A stretch of DNA of 64,000 nt from positions 37,931 to 101,930 of the forward strand of contig DASZSW010000029.1 in NCBI GenBank assembly GCA_035548515.1, written 5' to 3'. This DNA is from DASZQY01 sp035548515. GTDB taxonomy: Bacteria; Pseudomonadota; Alphaproteobacteria; Rhizobiales; Kaistiaceae. Below the pieces are notes generated by a model, which did not search any database, was not told where the DNA came from, and saw only the letters and a list, made by a program, of their open reading frames with translations. Shown in pieces: positions 8,365-16,227 of this stretch; the first letter of the stretch is position 1, and every line of letters starts with the position of its first letter. The position numbers were made by a program, and so were the translations under genes.

Positions 8365-9927
8365 CTACTCGGCCGGAACCATCGAAGGCACCGGCTCGGA
8401 GCCGGCCGCCTCACCCGGCCCCTGCCGGATCGCCTTCAGCATCAGGTAGACGTCGACGATCGCGAGCGTCGTGTAGAACACGATGAAGCCGACAAGCGTC
8501 GCCGCGACGTTCCCGGCCGAGATCGACGACACCGCGAGGAACGTTGGCAGCACGCCTTCGATCACCCACGGCTGGCGCCCGACCTCCGCCACGAACCAGC
8601 CGAGCTCCGCCGCGATCCAGGGCGCCGGCAGCGTGCACAGCGCGACCCAGAGGAACCAGCGATATCGCGTGAGCTCGCGCCGCGCCGACAGCCAGAAAGC
8701 GAACGCGAACAGCGCGATGAAGAAGAAGCCGAGCCCGACCATGATGCGGAACGACCAGAACAGCGGCGAGACGTCCGGCACCGTCGTCCACGCCGCCTTG
8801 GTGATCTCGTCGGGCGTCGCGTTCAGAATATCCGGGCGGAATCGCTTGAGGAGCAGCGCATAGCCGAGATCGTCGGCATGCAACGCAATGCTCGACCGTG
8901 CCGTCGTATCGTTGCGGTCGACCTTCAGCTTCTCCAGCCCGTCATAAGCCACCAGCCCAAGCTTGATGCGCGTCTCCGCGTGAGCGACCAGGTCGACGAT
9001 GCCGGGCACCTCGGTGTTTATGGACCGCGTCGTGATTAGCCCGAGCAGCCACGGCACCTTCACCGCGTAGTCCGTCCGGTGCTCCTGCGCGTTGGGGATG
9101 CCGACGATCGTGAACGGCGCCGGCGCGGGCTCCGTCTCCCACATCGATTCGATCGCGGCGATCTTCATCTTCTGGTTTTCGGTTGCCGTGTACCCGCTCT
9201 CGTCACCGAGCACGACCACCGACAGCGCCGAGGCGAGGCCAAAACTCGCCGCTACCGTCATCGACCGCTTCGCGATCTCGACGTGCCGGCCGCGCAGCAG
9301 ATACCAGGCCGAGATGGCGAGAACGAACACCGCGCCGGTGACATAGCCGGCGCTGACTGTGTGCACGAACTTGTCCTGCGCCACCGGGTTGAAAATCACA
9401 TCGCCGAAATTCGTCACCTCCATGCGCATCGTGTCGGGATTGAACCGCGCCCCCACCGGATGCTGCATCCAGCCGTTGGCGATCAGGATCCACAGCGCCG
9501 AAAGGTTGGAGCCGAGCGCCACCAGCCAGGTGACGGCGAGGTGCGAGACCCTGGAAAGCTTGTCCCAGCCGAAGAAGAACAGCCCGATGAACGTCGCCTC
9601 CAGGAAGAAGGCCATCAGCCCCTCGATGGCGAGCGGCGCGCCAAACACGTCGCCGACGTAGTGGCTGTAGTAGGCCCAGTTGGTGCCGAACTGGAACTCC
9701 ATGGTGATGCCGGTCGCGACGCCCATGGCGAAGTTGATGCCGAACAGCACGCCCCAGAACTTCGTCATCTGCTTCCAGATTTCGCGCCCGGTCATCACGT
9801 AGACCGACTCCATGATGCCGAGCAGCAACGCGAGGCCCAGCGTCAGCGGCACGAACAGGAAGTGATACATCGCGGTGAGGCCGAACTGCACACGCGACAG
9901 CGTGACAATGTCCATCACTTCGCTCAT
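8365..9927 (-). CDS. cydA: cytochrome d ubiquinol oxidase subunit I
   Basis: Catalytic subunit of cytochrome bd oxidase, 520 residues, close to the 522 of E. coli CydA, so probably the long Q-loop form. The first helix has SRVQFGLTAMYHFLFVPLTL with the haem-ligand His at about 22. The conserved GRQPWVIEGVLPT block is present near residue 445. It oxidises quinol and reduces O2 to water without proton pumping, typically under low oxygen. The ATG overlaps the stop of cydP (ATGA). Confidence 0.96.
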   Translation of the reverse strand: MSEVMDIVTLSRVQFGLTAMYHFLFVPLTLGLALLLGIMESVYVMTGREIWKQMTKFWGVLFGINFAMGVATGITMEFQFGTNWAYYSHYVGDVFGAPLAIEGLMAFFLEATFIGLFFFGWDKLSRVSHLAVTWLVALGSNLSALWILIANGWMQHPVGARFNPDTMRMEVTNFGDVIFNPVAQDKFVHTVSAGYVTGAVFVLAISAWYLLRGRHVEIAKRSMTVAASFGLASALSVVVLGDESGYTATENQKMKIAAIESMWETEPAPAPFTIVGIPNAQEHRTDYAVKVPWLLGLITTRSINTEVPGIVDLVAHAETRIKLGLVAYDGLEKLKVDRNDTTARSSIALHADDLGYALLLKRFRPDILNATPDEITKAAWTTVPDVSPLFWSFRIMVGLGFFFIALFAFAFWLSARRELTRYRWFLWVALCTLPAPWIAAELGWFVAEVGRQPWVIEGVLPTFLAVSSISAGNVAATLVGFIVFYTTLAIVDVYLMLKAIRQGPGEAAGSEPVPSMVPAE

Positions 9928-10088
9928 GGCGAGATTTCCTGCGTTGAGGTTATGCGCTGATCGACTGCCGCCGCATCGATGTACGGACGCTGGCTGGGGC
10001 CGAAGACGAAGAGAGCGGCGGCGATCACGATCACTGTCTTGAGGACGAGCACCACGGTGACATCGCGTGCCAGTGGATTTCTGAACAT
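9924..10088 (-). CDS. cydP: cytochrome oxidase putative small subunit CydP
   Basis: A 54-residue protein with one membrane helix, beginning MFRNPLARDVTVVLVLK and followed by FVFGPSQRPYID. This matches the CydP pattern (N-terminal LARD, K before the helix, FGP..RP after it). It is the first gene of the bd operon, with an ATGA overlap with cydA. A gag-g stretch before the ATG is a plausible ribosome binding site. The role in the oxidase is inferred from family and position. Confidence 0.8.
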   Translation of the reverse strand: MFRNPLARDVTVVLVLKTVIVIAAALFVFGPSQRPYIDAAAVDQRITSTQEISP

Positions 10089-10123
10089 CGCACCCTCGCT
10101 ATCAGTCAGCGGCCAGAGCCGCC

Positions 10124-10137
10124 TTGATCTGGATCAG
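10124..10137 (-). promoter_or_regulatory. FNR/FixK box upstream of the cyd operon
   Basis: ttgatctggatcag fits the anaerobox TTGAT-N4-ATCAA with one mismatch. It ends 36 bp from the cydP start and lies 2 bp from the fixJ stop. The FixK-type regulator encoded at 12356 has the matching ETVSR recognition helix. Control of cyd by it is inferred. Confidence 0.75.
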
Positions 10138-10139
10138 TT

Positions 10140-10745
10140 TCACTCCGCCGCGCCGAGCGCCATGCGCACCAGCTCGGACAGACTCCCCGCCTGCATCTTG
10201 GTCATCACGTTGGCGCGGTAGATCTCGACCGTACGCGGGCTGATGCCGAGATCGAACGCGATCGTCTTGTTGGGATGCCCGGCCACCAGCCCGTCGAGCA
10301 CCTGCTTCTCGCGCGCCGACAGCGTGGCGATCAGGGCCCGCGCCCGCGCGTGGTGCGACTCCACTTCGCCGTCATGCTTCTGCCGGTCGAGCGCCGCGCG
10401 GACGGCGCCCAAAAGGGTATCCTCGTCGAACGGTTTCTCCAGGAAATCCGCGGCCCCCAGCTTCATGGCCTCGACCGCCAGCGGCACGTCGGCATGGCCG
10501 GTGATCACGATGACCGGCAGCTTCACGCCGTCCGCATTGAGCCGCTGGAGCAGCTCCAGTCCCGTCATCTCTGGCATGCGGATGTCGGTCACCACGCAGC
10601 CCGCCGCGTCCTTCGGCAGCGCCGCCAGGAACGCCGCGCCGGAGGGATAGGCGACCGCCGGAATCTTCATCGACGACAGCAGAAACGACAGCGAGTCGCG
10701 CACCGCATCGTCGTCGTCGATGATGTGGACGGTCGGCTCAGGCAT
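10140..10745 (-). CDS. fixJ: response regulator, FixJ family
   Basis: Two-domain regulator of 201 residues. The receiver domain (1-120) has the acidic cluster DDDD at 10-13, phospho-acceptor Asp54 in VVTDIRMPEMTG, and Lys in EKPF. The C-terminal LuxR-type HTH (about 135-200) reads LSAREKQVLDGLVAG...NKTIA..LGISPRTVE, the FixJ form. It is phosphorylated by the overlapping FixL and normally activates fixK. Its start lies inside the fixL 3' end (8-base overlap). Confidence 0.92.
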   Translation of the reverse strand: MPEPTVHIIDDDDAVRDSLSFLLSSMKIPAVAYPSGAAFLAALPKDAAGCVVTDIRMPEMTGLELLQRLNADGVKLPVIVITGHADVPLAVEAMKLGAADFLEKPFDEDTLLGAVRAALDRQKHDGEVESHHARARALIATLSAREKQVLDGLVAGHPNKTIAFDLGISPRTVEIYRANVMTKMQAGSLSELVRMALGAAE

Positions 10746-12219
10746 CCGCCATCTCCTGCTTCGTCACCGCGCGCAACGTGAAGCGGAAGACGGTGCCGCC
10801 GCCGGTGTTCTTCTCCGCCCAGATGCGGCCGCCGTGCGCATCGACGATCGTCCGCGAGATAGACAGCCCGACGCCCATGCCCTGCCGCTTGGTCGTGACG
10901 AACGGCTGGAACAGTTGCCGCGTTACTTCCTCCGCCAGTCCCGGACCGGTGTCGGCGACCGCGACCTCGACCATCGCGTCATCGCGCATCGAGGTCTGAA
11001 CGGTCAGCTCCCGCCGCGGCGACTCGCTCATCGCCTCGATCGCGTTCCGCATCAGGTTGAGCAGCACCTGCTGGATCTGCACGCGGTCTGCCATCACCAG
11101 ATCGGCCGCCGGATCGAACAGGAAGCGCACGCGCACGTCGTGTTCCTTCGCGCCGACCAGCGCCAGCGCGCTCGCCTCCTCGATCAGCTTGGGCAGACTC
11201 TCCACCCGCCGCTCGGTCTCGCCGCGCGAGACGAAATCGCGAAGCCGGCGGATGATTTCGCCGGCGCGCAGCGCCTGCTCCGTCGCCTTGTCCATCGCCT
11301 CGCGCACCGGCGCAACGGCGTCGTTGCCTTCCAGTAAGCGTCTGGAACCTTTGAGATAATTGGCGATCGCCGAGAGCGGCTGGTTGATCTCGTGGGCGAG
11401 CGTCGAGGCCATCTCGCCCATCGCCGTCAGCCGCGAGATATGCACCAGCTCGGACTGCAATTCCTGCAGTCGCGCCTCCGCTACCTGCCGCTCGGAAAGG
11501 TCGCGCACGAAGCCCGTGAAGAACCGCTGCCGGTTGGAATGCATCTCGCCGACGGACAACTCCATCGGGAACGTCGAGCCATCCTTGCGCTCGCCGACGA
11601 CGACGCGACCGATGCCGATGATGCGCCGCTCGCCGGTCGTCAGATACTTCGCGATGTAGCCGTCGTGTGCGTCCTTGTAGGGCGCCGGCATCAGCATCTT
11701 CACGTTCTTGCCGATCGCTTCCGCCGCCGAATATCCAAACAGCCGCTCCGCCGCCTTCGAGAACGACGACATGATGCCGTGTTCGTCGATCACGACCATC
11801 GCATCCGGCACCGTGTCGAGGATGGAGCTGAGGTGCGCCTCGCGCGCGCTGAGGTCGAGCGTGCGCTCCTCCGCCTCGCGCCGGCTTCGTTTGAGCCGAT
11901 CGCCGAACCACGCGAGTCCGAGCCCCACTGAAACGAACGCGAGACTCGAGACTGCCTCCGGCACCGTCGACCATCCTGAGGCCGAGTCGACGACCGCCGA
12001 CCCCGCGAGTCCCAGGAGGGTTGCGAACACGCCCGGCCCGAAGCCGCCGAGCATCGACGCGGCGAGCAACGCCGGCACGAACAGGATGAGCAGCGGCCGC
12101 CCGTCGAGGAACGGCCTCAGCGCCACGGCGACGCCAAGCGTCACTGCCACTGCGGCCACTGCGATGAGGTAGCCGTCGAGCCCGCTGCCGCCGATGCGTA
12201 CCCGCGCCAACATATTCAT
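10738..12219 (-). CDS. fixL: FixL-family PAS sensor histidine kinase, haem ligand absent
   Basis: A 493-residue kinase. The N-terminal four-helix DUF4118-like membrane region spans about 15-105, a PAS domain 128-250, HisKA with LAHEINQPL (His276) 260-325, and HATPase 375-485 with N-box RNAIEAM and GLGLS-like GVGLSIS. Sequence around SELVHISRLTAMGEM is clearly FixL. In Bradyrhizobium FixL the haem-ligating His200 directly precedes IIGIGR; here that position is Arg199 (GERRIIGIGR). Oxygen sensing through PAS haem is therefore doubtful, and the signal may be redox or another ligand. The partner fixJ overlaps by 8 bases. Confidence 0.88.
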   Translation of the reverse strand: MNMLARVRIGGSGLDGYLIAVAAVAVTLGVAVALRPFLDGRPLLILFVPALLAASMLGGFGPGVFATLLGLAGSAVVDSASGWSTVPEAVSSLAFVSVGLGLAWFGDRLKRSRREAEERTLDLSAREAHLSSILDTVPDAMVVIDEHGIMSSFSKAAERLFGYSAAEAIGKNVKMLMPAPYKDAHDGYIAKYLTTGERRIIGIGRVVVGERKDGSTFPMELSVGEMHSNRQRFFTGFVRDLSERQVAEARLQELQSELVHISRLTAMGEMASTLAHEINQPLSAIANYLKGSRRLLEGNDAVAPVREAMDKATEQALRAGEIIRRLRDFVSRGETERRVESLPKLIEEASALALVGAKEHDVRVRFLFDPAADLVMADRVQIQQVLLNLMRNAIEAMSESPRRELTVQTSMRDDAMVEVAVADTGPGLAEEVTRQLFQPFVTTKRQGMGVGLSISRTIVDAHGGRIWAEKNTGGGTVFRFTLRAVTKQEMADA

Positions 12220-12268
12220 CCGTAAGTGTTTTCCGCCCTTTGCCTACCCCGTCGGCTCGGCCGTTTCA

Positions 12269-12289
12269 CCTAAGGGGAATCCCGTAGGG
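12269..12289 (+). promoter_or_regulatory. FixJ-like binding site in the fixL-fixK intergenic region
   Basis: cctaaggggaatcccgtag is the imperfect inverted arrangement CCTAAGGGnAAT...CGTAG that resembles FixJ sites of fixK promoters in Hyphomicrobiales as I remember them. It lies 66 bp before fixK, so FixJ activation of fixK is the natural inference. No sequence alignment was possible here. Confidence 0.5.
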
Positions 12290-12355
12290 AGATTACCTGA
12301 ATTTCGGCCCGCTCTGCCGCTGGCTACGTTTGGTCATAGCTAAAGGAGAGGGGTC

Positions 12356-13021
12356 ATGCTGCACCAGACGATCATCGCCAGCGAAACATTGCCACCGCCC
12401 GTCGCGCCCGGCGACGCGCTCGCCACTGCCTTCGCGCTCCGCGGCGCACCGATGCAGTTCGAGCGCAACGCCGAGATCTACGGCGAGGACGAGCCTGCCG
12501 AATATTTCTACGAGGTCGTGACCGGCGCCGTGCGCACCTACAAGGTGCTCGCCGACGGCCGCCGCCAGATCGGCGCATTCCATCTGCCCGGTGACGTGTT
12601 CGGCCTCGAGGCCGGGATCGCGCACGGCTTCAGTGCCGAGGCCGTGGTCGATTCCACCATCCGCGTCGCCAGGCGCGCCAGCATTGTCGCGCTTGCAGCA
12701 CGCGACGCGCATGTCGCCGCGGACCTGTGGACGGCGACAGCGAAGAGCCTCCGCGGCGCGCAGGAGCACATGCTGCTTCTTGGCCGCAAGAATGCGGAAG
12801 AGCGCGTCGCGAGTTTCCTGCTGGCGATGGCCGGCATCTCCGGCGGCGAAATCATCGAGCTGCCGATGTCGCGCCAAGACATCGCCGATTACCTCGGCCT
12901 CACGATCGAAACCGTCTCGCGCACGCTCACCCACCTCGAGGCCAAGGCTGCCATCGCGCTGCCAAGCTCGCGCCGCGTCGTGGTGACGAGCCGCGCCAGC
13001 CTGCAACGCCTCGACGCCTAG
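12356..13021 (+). CDS. fixK: Crp/Fnr family transcriptional regulator, FixK type
   Basis: A 221-residue regulator with an effector beta-roll (about 25-140), a dimer helix and a C-terminal Crp HTH (165-205). The recognition helix contains ETVSR (185-189), the E..SR signature that reads TTGAT half-sites. The protein has no cysteine, so it cannot hold the FNR 4Fe-4S cluster, and is FixK-like rather than FNR. A strong ribosome binding site (aaggagagg) precedes the ATG. It is divergent from fixLJ, and the cyd operon box at 10124 is an obvious target. A universal stress gene follows 12 bp downstream. Confidence 0.85.
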   Translation: MLHQTIIASETLPPPVAPGDALATAFALRGAPMQFERNAEIYGEDEPAEYFYEVVTGAVRTYKVLADGRRQIGAFHLPGDVFGLEAGIAHGFSAEAVVDSTIRVARRASIVALAARDAHVAADLWTATAKSLRGAQEHMLLLGRKNAEERVASFLLAMAGISGGEIIELPMSRQDIADYLGLTIETVSRTLTHLEAKAAIALPSSRRVVVTSRASLQRLDA

Positions 13022-13033
13022 GAGACCCGACCC

Positions 13034-13864
13034 ATGTTGCGCACCGTCCTCGTTCACGTCGATCCGCTCCGCAGCTCGAGCGACCGCACCGCCGCCGCCA
13101 TCGCCCTCGCGCAACGGTTCGACGCCACGCTGATCGGCATCACCGCCGGCCTGCCCCGCCTGCCGGTCGAGATCTACAACGCGGCGCTCGGCACCGTGGC
13201 GGTCGGCCCGGACTACACCGAAATGGACCGCAGGCAGCTCGAAGCCGAATTCGGCAAGGCGCAGGCTGCATTCGCCGCCGCCGCCAAGGGCGCCGGTCTC
13301 GAAACCAGTTGGCGCGCGATGTTCGGCCCGCCCTCCGCGGCCATCGTCGCAGCGGCAACTACCGCCGACATCGTCGTCGTCGGCCCCGGCGACCGCTCCC
13401 TGCTCGGCGATCTCGGCGCAGCCTCAGCCGGTGACGTCGTCTTGCGCGCCGGCCGTCCCGTGCTGGTAGTGCCGGATGGCGTGACCGGCGTCGCGACCAG
13501 GAACATCGTCGTCGCCTGGAAGGACACCGTCGAGGCGCGCCGCGCGCTGGCCGACGCCCTGCCCTTCATGAAGGATGCGGAAAGCGTGGTGGTTCTTGCG
13601 GTGAACGAAGGCGGCGACACCCCACCCGAGATCGCCGATGCGGCCGCCTTCCTGCTCCGGCACGGCATCGCCGCGAAATCCGAGATCGTGCCAACAAAAG
13701 GGGCAGCTACCGGCGACGTCGTTCTCGACTTTGCCGCGCGCAGCCAGGCCGATCTCATCGTCGCCGGAGCCTACGGCCACAGCCGCGTCCGCGAATGGGT
13801 CTTCGGCGGCGTGACCCGCGCCCTGCTGATGCGGGCGACGGTCCCCGTGCTGTTCAGTCACTGA
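13034..13864 (+). CDS. universal stress protein, tandem UspA domains
   Basis: A 276-residue cytosolic protein with two Usp folds. The first (about 1-140) is degenerate. The second (150-275) ends in GAYGHSRVREWVFGG, the G-x2-G-x9-G nucleotide-binding motif. It starts 12 bp after the fixK gene with ctaggaga upstream, so it is probably co-transcribed and induced at low oxygen, as Usp genes beside FixK often are. A specific biochemical role is not evident. Confidence 0.87.
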   Translation: MLRTVLVHVDPLRSSSDRTAAAIALAQRFDATLIGITAGLPRLPVEIYNAALGTVAVGPDYTEMDRRQLEAEFGKAQAAFAAAAKGAGLETSWRAMFGPPSAAIVAAATTADIVVVGPGDRSLLGDLGAASAGDVVLRAGRPVLVVPDGVTGVATRNIVVAWKDTVEARRALADALPFMKDAESVVVLAVNEGGDTPPEIADAAAFLLRHGIAAKSEIVPTKGAATGDVVLDFAARSQADLIVAGAYGHSRVREWVFGGVTRALLMRATVPVLFSH

Positions 13865-13912
13865 CCCAGGGGAGTTGCGGCGGCGGCCGCAAAGTGCAAC
13901 AGAGGCCGCCGC

Positions 13913-14365
13913 ATGTCCGCAACGTCCGACGAAGCCGATTCCGGACCGAAGACGGCCCGTTCCGCCGGTGCCGCGCCACTGTTGCGCCTGCTGATTCGCG
14001 CCGTAGGCCTGGCCGCCCTGAAACGCGAGGCCACGGCCGCCGCAAAGAACACCGCGATACGGGTGGCGCTGGGCGTAGCCGCCGGGCTGCTGTGGCTGCT
14101 CGTGCTCGGTTACCTGCTGGCGACCTTTACCATCTGGCTGGCCAGCCTCGTCGGCGCGATCTTCGCCTGCCTCATCGTCGCGGCCATCTTTGCCGTCATC
14201 GCCATCGCGCTCCATCTCGTCGCGGCCGGGATAAAGCGGCAGCGGCATCATTTCAGCCTCAAGGCCGAACTGCCGAAGGACATGCCGGTCGACCCGACGA
14301 CACTCGGCGCCCTCGCCGTGGCCGCGTTGGCGGGTTTCTTCGTGGGCACGCGGGGCAAGCGCTGA
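13913..14365 (+). CDS. phage holin family / DUF-type two-helix membrane protein
   Basis: A 150-residue protein with a soluble N terminus (about 1-55), two strongly hydrophobic helices (about 57-80 and 82-105), and a basic cytoplasmic tail that ends in a third weak hydrophobic stretch (AVAALAGFFVGTRGKR). This is the layout of Actinobacterial-holin-X/phage holin superfamily proteins, which are common host membrane proteins and not evidence of prophage. The stop overlaps the mlaE ATG (TGATG), so it is likely in the same transcript. Function unknown. Confidence 0.6.
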   Translation: MSATSDEADSGPKTARSAGAAPLLRLLIRAVGLAALKREATAAAKNTAIRVALGVAAGLLWLLVLGYLLATFTIWLASLVGAIFACLIVAAIFAVIAIALHLVAAGIKRQRHHFSLKAELPKDMPVDPTTLGALAVAALAGFFVGTRGKR

Positions 14366-15456
14366 TGGCCAACGCTCCCGCCCTGGTTACCGGCGCCGAC
14401 GGCCGCGTCCACGCGACCGGCGCATGGACCATCGAGCACGCCGCATTGCTCGACAGCCTCGCCAGCGGCCCGGCGGCGGACACCATCGACGTCAGCGGCA
14501 TCGAGCGGCTGGATACGTTGGGCGCCTGGAGCATCGAGCGCCTTATCCGCACGCGCAACGCGCGGCTCGTCGACATGCCCGACCGCTACCGCGACTTGTT
14601 CGACGAGGTGCATGGCGCGCTCCGCAGTGCCGCCCCGCCGGCCGAAGCCCGCAACGGCGTCGTGGCGCGGCTCGATCGTGTCGGCCGCACCACCGTCGAG
14701 GCGTTCCTTGATCTCGGCGGCTTCCTCGCCACCGGCGGCGCGCTCGCCGCCGCCTTCGTCCGCGCGATCTTCCGCCCCCGCGCCTTCCGCCTGACGTCGA
14801 TCGTCCATCACCTCGATCGCGTAGGCTGGCAGGCGATCGGCATCATCCTTCTGATCACGTTCCTGATCGGCGCGATCATCGCCCAGCAGGGCATCTTCAA
14901 CTTCCGCCGCTTCGGCGCCGAGGATTACGTCGTCAATCTCGTCGGCATCCTGGTGCTGCGCGAGATCGGCGTGCTGCTCGTCGCCATCATGGTCGCCGGG
15001 CGCTCCGGCAGCTCGTACACCGCCGAGCTCGGCTCCATGAAGATGCGCGAGGAGGTCGACGCGCTGCGCACCATGGGCATCGACCCGATCGAGATTCTCG
15101 TCATGCCGCGCGTCATCGCGCTGGTCATCGCGCTGCCGATCCTCACCTTCCTCGGCTCGATCGCCGCCATACTCGGCGGCGAGCTAGTCTCCTGGTCCTA
15201 CGGCGGCATGAGCCCCGCCATCTACCTGTCGCGTCTTCGCGACGCCGTCTCGCCGCACGATTTCTGGATTGGCATGATCAAGGCGCCGGTGATGGCCTTC
15301 GTCATCGGCATCGTCGCCTGCACGGAGGGGCTGAAGGTCAAGGGCAGCGCCGAATCGCTCGGCCTGCAAACGACGGCCTCGGTGGTGAAATCCATCTTCC
15401 TGGTGATCGTGCTCGACGGCGTTTTCGCCATCTTCTTCGCGTCCATTGGCTGGTGA
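14365..15456 (+). CDS. mlaE: MlaE-type lipid ABC permease with N-terminal STAS domain
   Basis: A 363-residue permease. Residues 1-95 resemble a STAS (MlaB-like) domain. The rest is the MlaE/YrbE permease with helices from about 145 and the conserved stretch GILVLREIGVLLVAIMVAGR and GSMKMREEVDALRTMGIDPI. It moves phospholipids or related lipids between inner and outer membrane together with the ATPase and MCE protein encoded next. The ATG at 14365 follows from the short overlap with the upstream gene; the longer frame opening at 13795 is out of keeping with the family. Confidence 0.9.
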   Translation: MANAPALVTGADGRVHATGAWTIEHAALLDSLASGPAADTIDVSGIERLDTLGAWSIERLIRTRNARLVDMPDRYRDLFDEVHGALRSAAPPAEARNGVVARLDRVGRTTVEAFLDLGGFLATGGALAAAFVRAIFRPRAFRLTSIVHHLDRVGWQAIGIILLITFLIGAIIAQQGIFNFRRFGAEDYVVNLVGILVLREIGVLLVAIMVAGRSGSSYTAELGSMKMREEVDALRTMGIDPIEILVMPRVIALVIALPILTFLGSIAAILGGELVSWSYGGMSPAIYLSRLRDAVSPHDFWIGMIKAPVMAFVIGIVACTEGLKVKGSAESLGLQTTASVVKSIFLVIVLDGVFAIFFASIGW

Positions 15457-16223
15457 AGATGAGCGCCTCCCCCATCATCGACGTTCGCGCCCTCAACGTC
15501 CGCTTCGGCCATGCGGACGTGCTGAAGGATCTGTCACTGGCCGTCCCGCCCGGCGAGATTCTCGGCGTGGTTGGCGGCTCGGGCGCGGGCAAGTCCGTGC
15601 TGCTCCGCACGATCATCGGCCTCGTCCCGAAAGCGGCCGGCACGATCAGCGTCTTCGGCGTGTCCGCCGACGAAGCGCGCGAGCGCGACTGGCGCGCCGT
15701 CGAGCGCCGCTGGGGCATCCTGTTCCAGCAGGGCGCGCTGTTCTCCTCGCTGACGGTGCGCGAGAACATCGAATTCCCGATGCGCCAGCACACGCGCTTC
15801 TCCGACAAGCTGATGTCCGACCTCGCCATCCTGAAGCTGGAGATGGTCGGCCTCACCGCCGCCGATGCCGCCAAGTTTCCCGCCGAATTGTCGGGTGGGA
15901 TGGTCAAGCGCGTCGCGCTGGCCCGCGCGCTGGCGCTCGATCCGGAGATCGTCTTCCTTGACGAGCCGACCTCCGGCCTCGACCCGATCACCGCCAGCGA
16001 GTTCGACAAGCTGATCCGCACCTTACAGCAGACGCTCGGCATCACCGTCTTCATGGTCACCCACGACCTCGACTCGCTCGCCACCGCTTGCGACCGCATC
16101 GCTGTGCTTGCTGACGGCCACATCGTCGCCGAGGGCCCCCTCTCCGCGATGCTTGCCTCCGACCATCCCTGGGTGCGCGCTTATTTCGGCGGCCGGCGCG
16201 CCCGCCACAACGAACGGAACTGA
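15453..16223 (+). CDS. mlaF: MlaF-type ABC transporter ATPase
   Basis: A 256-residue ATPase. Walker A is GGSGAGKSV, signature LSGGMVKRVALARALAL (the Mla/Ttg2A form) and Walker B IVFLDEPTSGLDP. It powers the MlaE permease in lipid traffic. GTG at 15453 overlaps the mlaE stop (GTGA); ATG at 15459 is an alternative. Followed after 4 bp by the MCE-domain gene. Confidence 0.92.
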   Translation: MKMSASPIIDVRALNVRFGHADVLKDLSLAVPPGEILGVVGGSGAGKSVLLRTIIGLVPKAAGTISVFGVSADEARERDWRAVERRWGILFQQGALFSSLTVRENIEFPMRQHTRFSDKLMSDLAILKLEMVGLTAADAAKFPAELSGGMVKRVALARALALDPEIVFLDEPTSGLDPITASEFDKLIRTLQQTLGITVFMVTHDLDSLATACDRIAVLADGHIVAEGPLSAMLASDHPWVRAYFGGRRARHNERN

Positions 16224-16227
16224 CGCC

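Noticed and set aside
13913..14365. Prophage, because of the holin-family protein
   Set aside because: No other phage gene is adjacent; the gene is embedded between a stress protein and an Mla operon, and this family is common in bacterial chromosomes.
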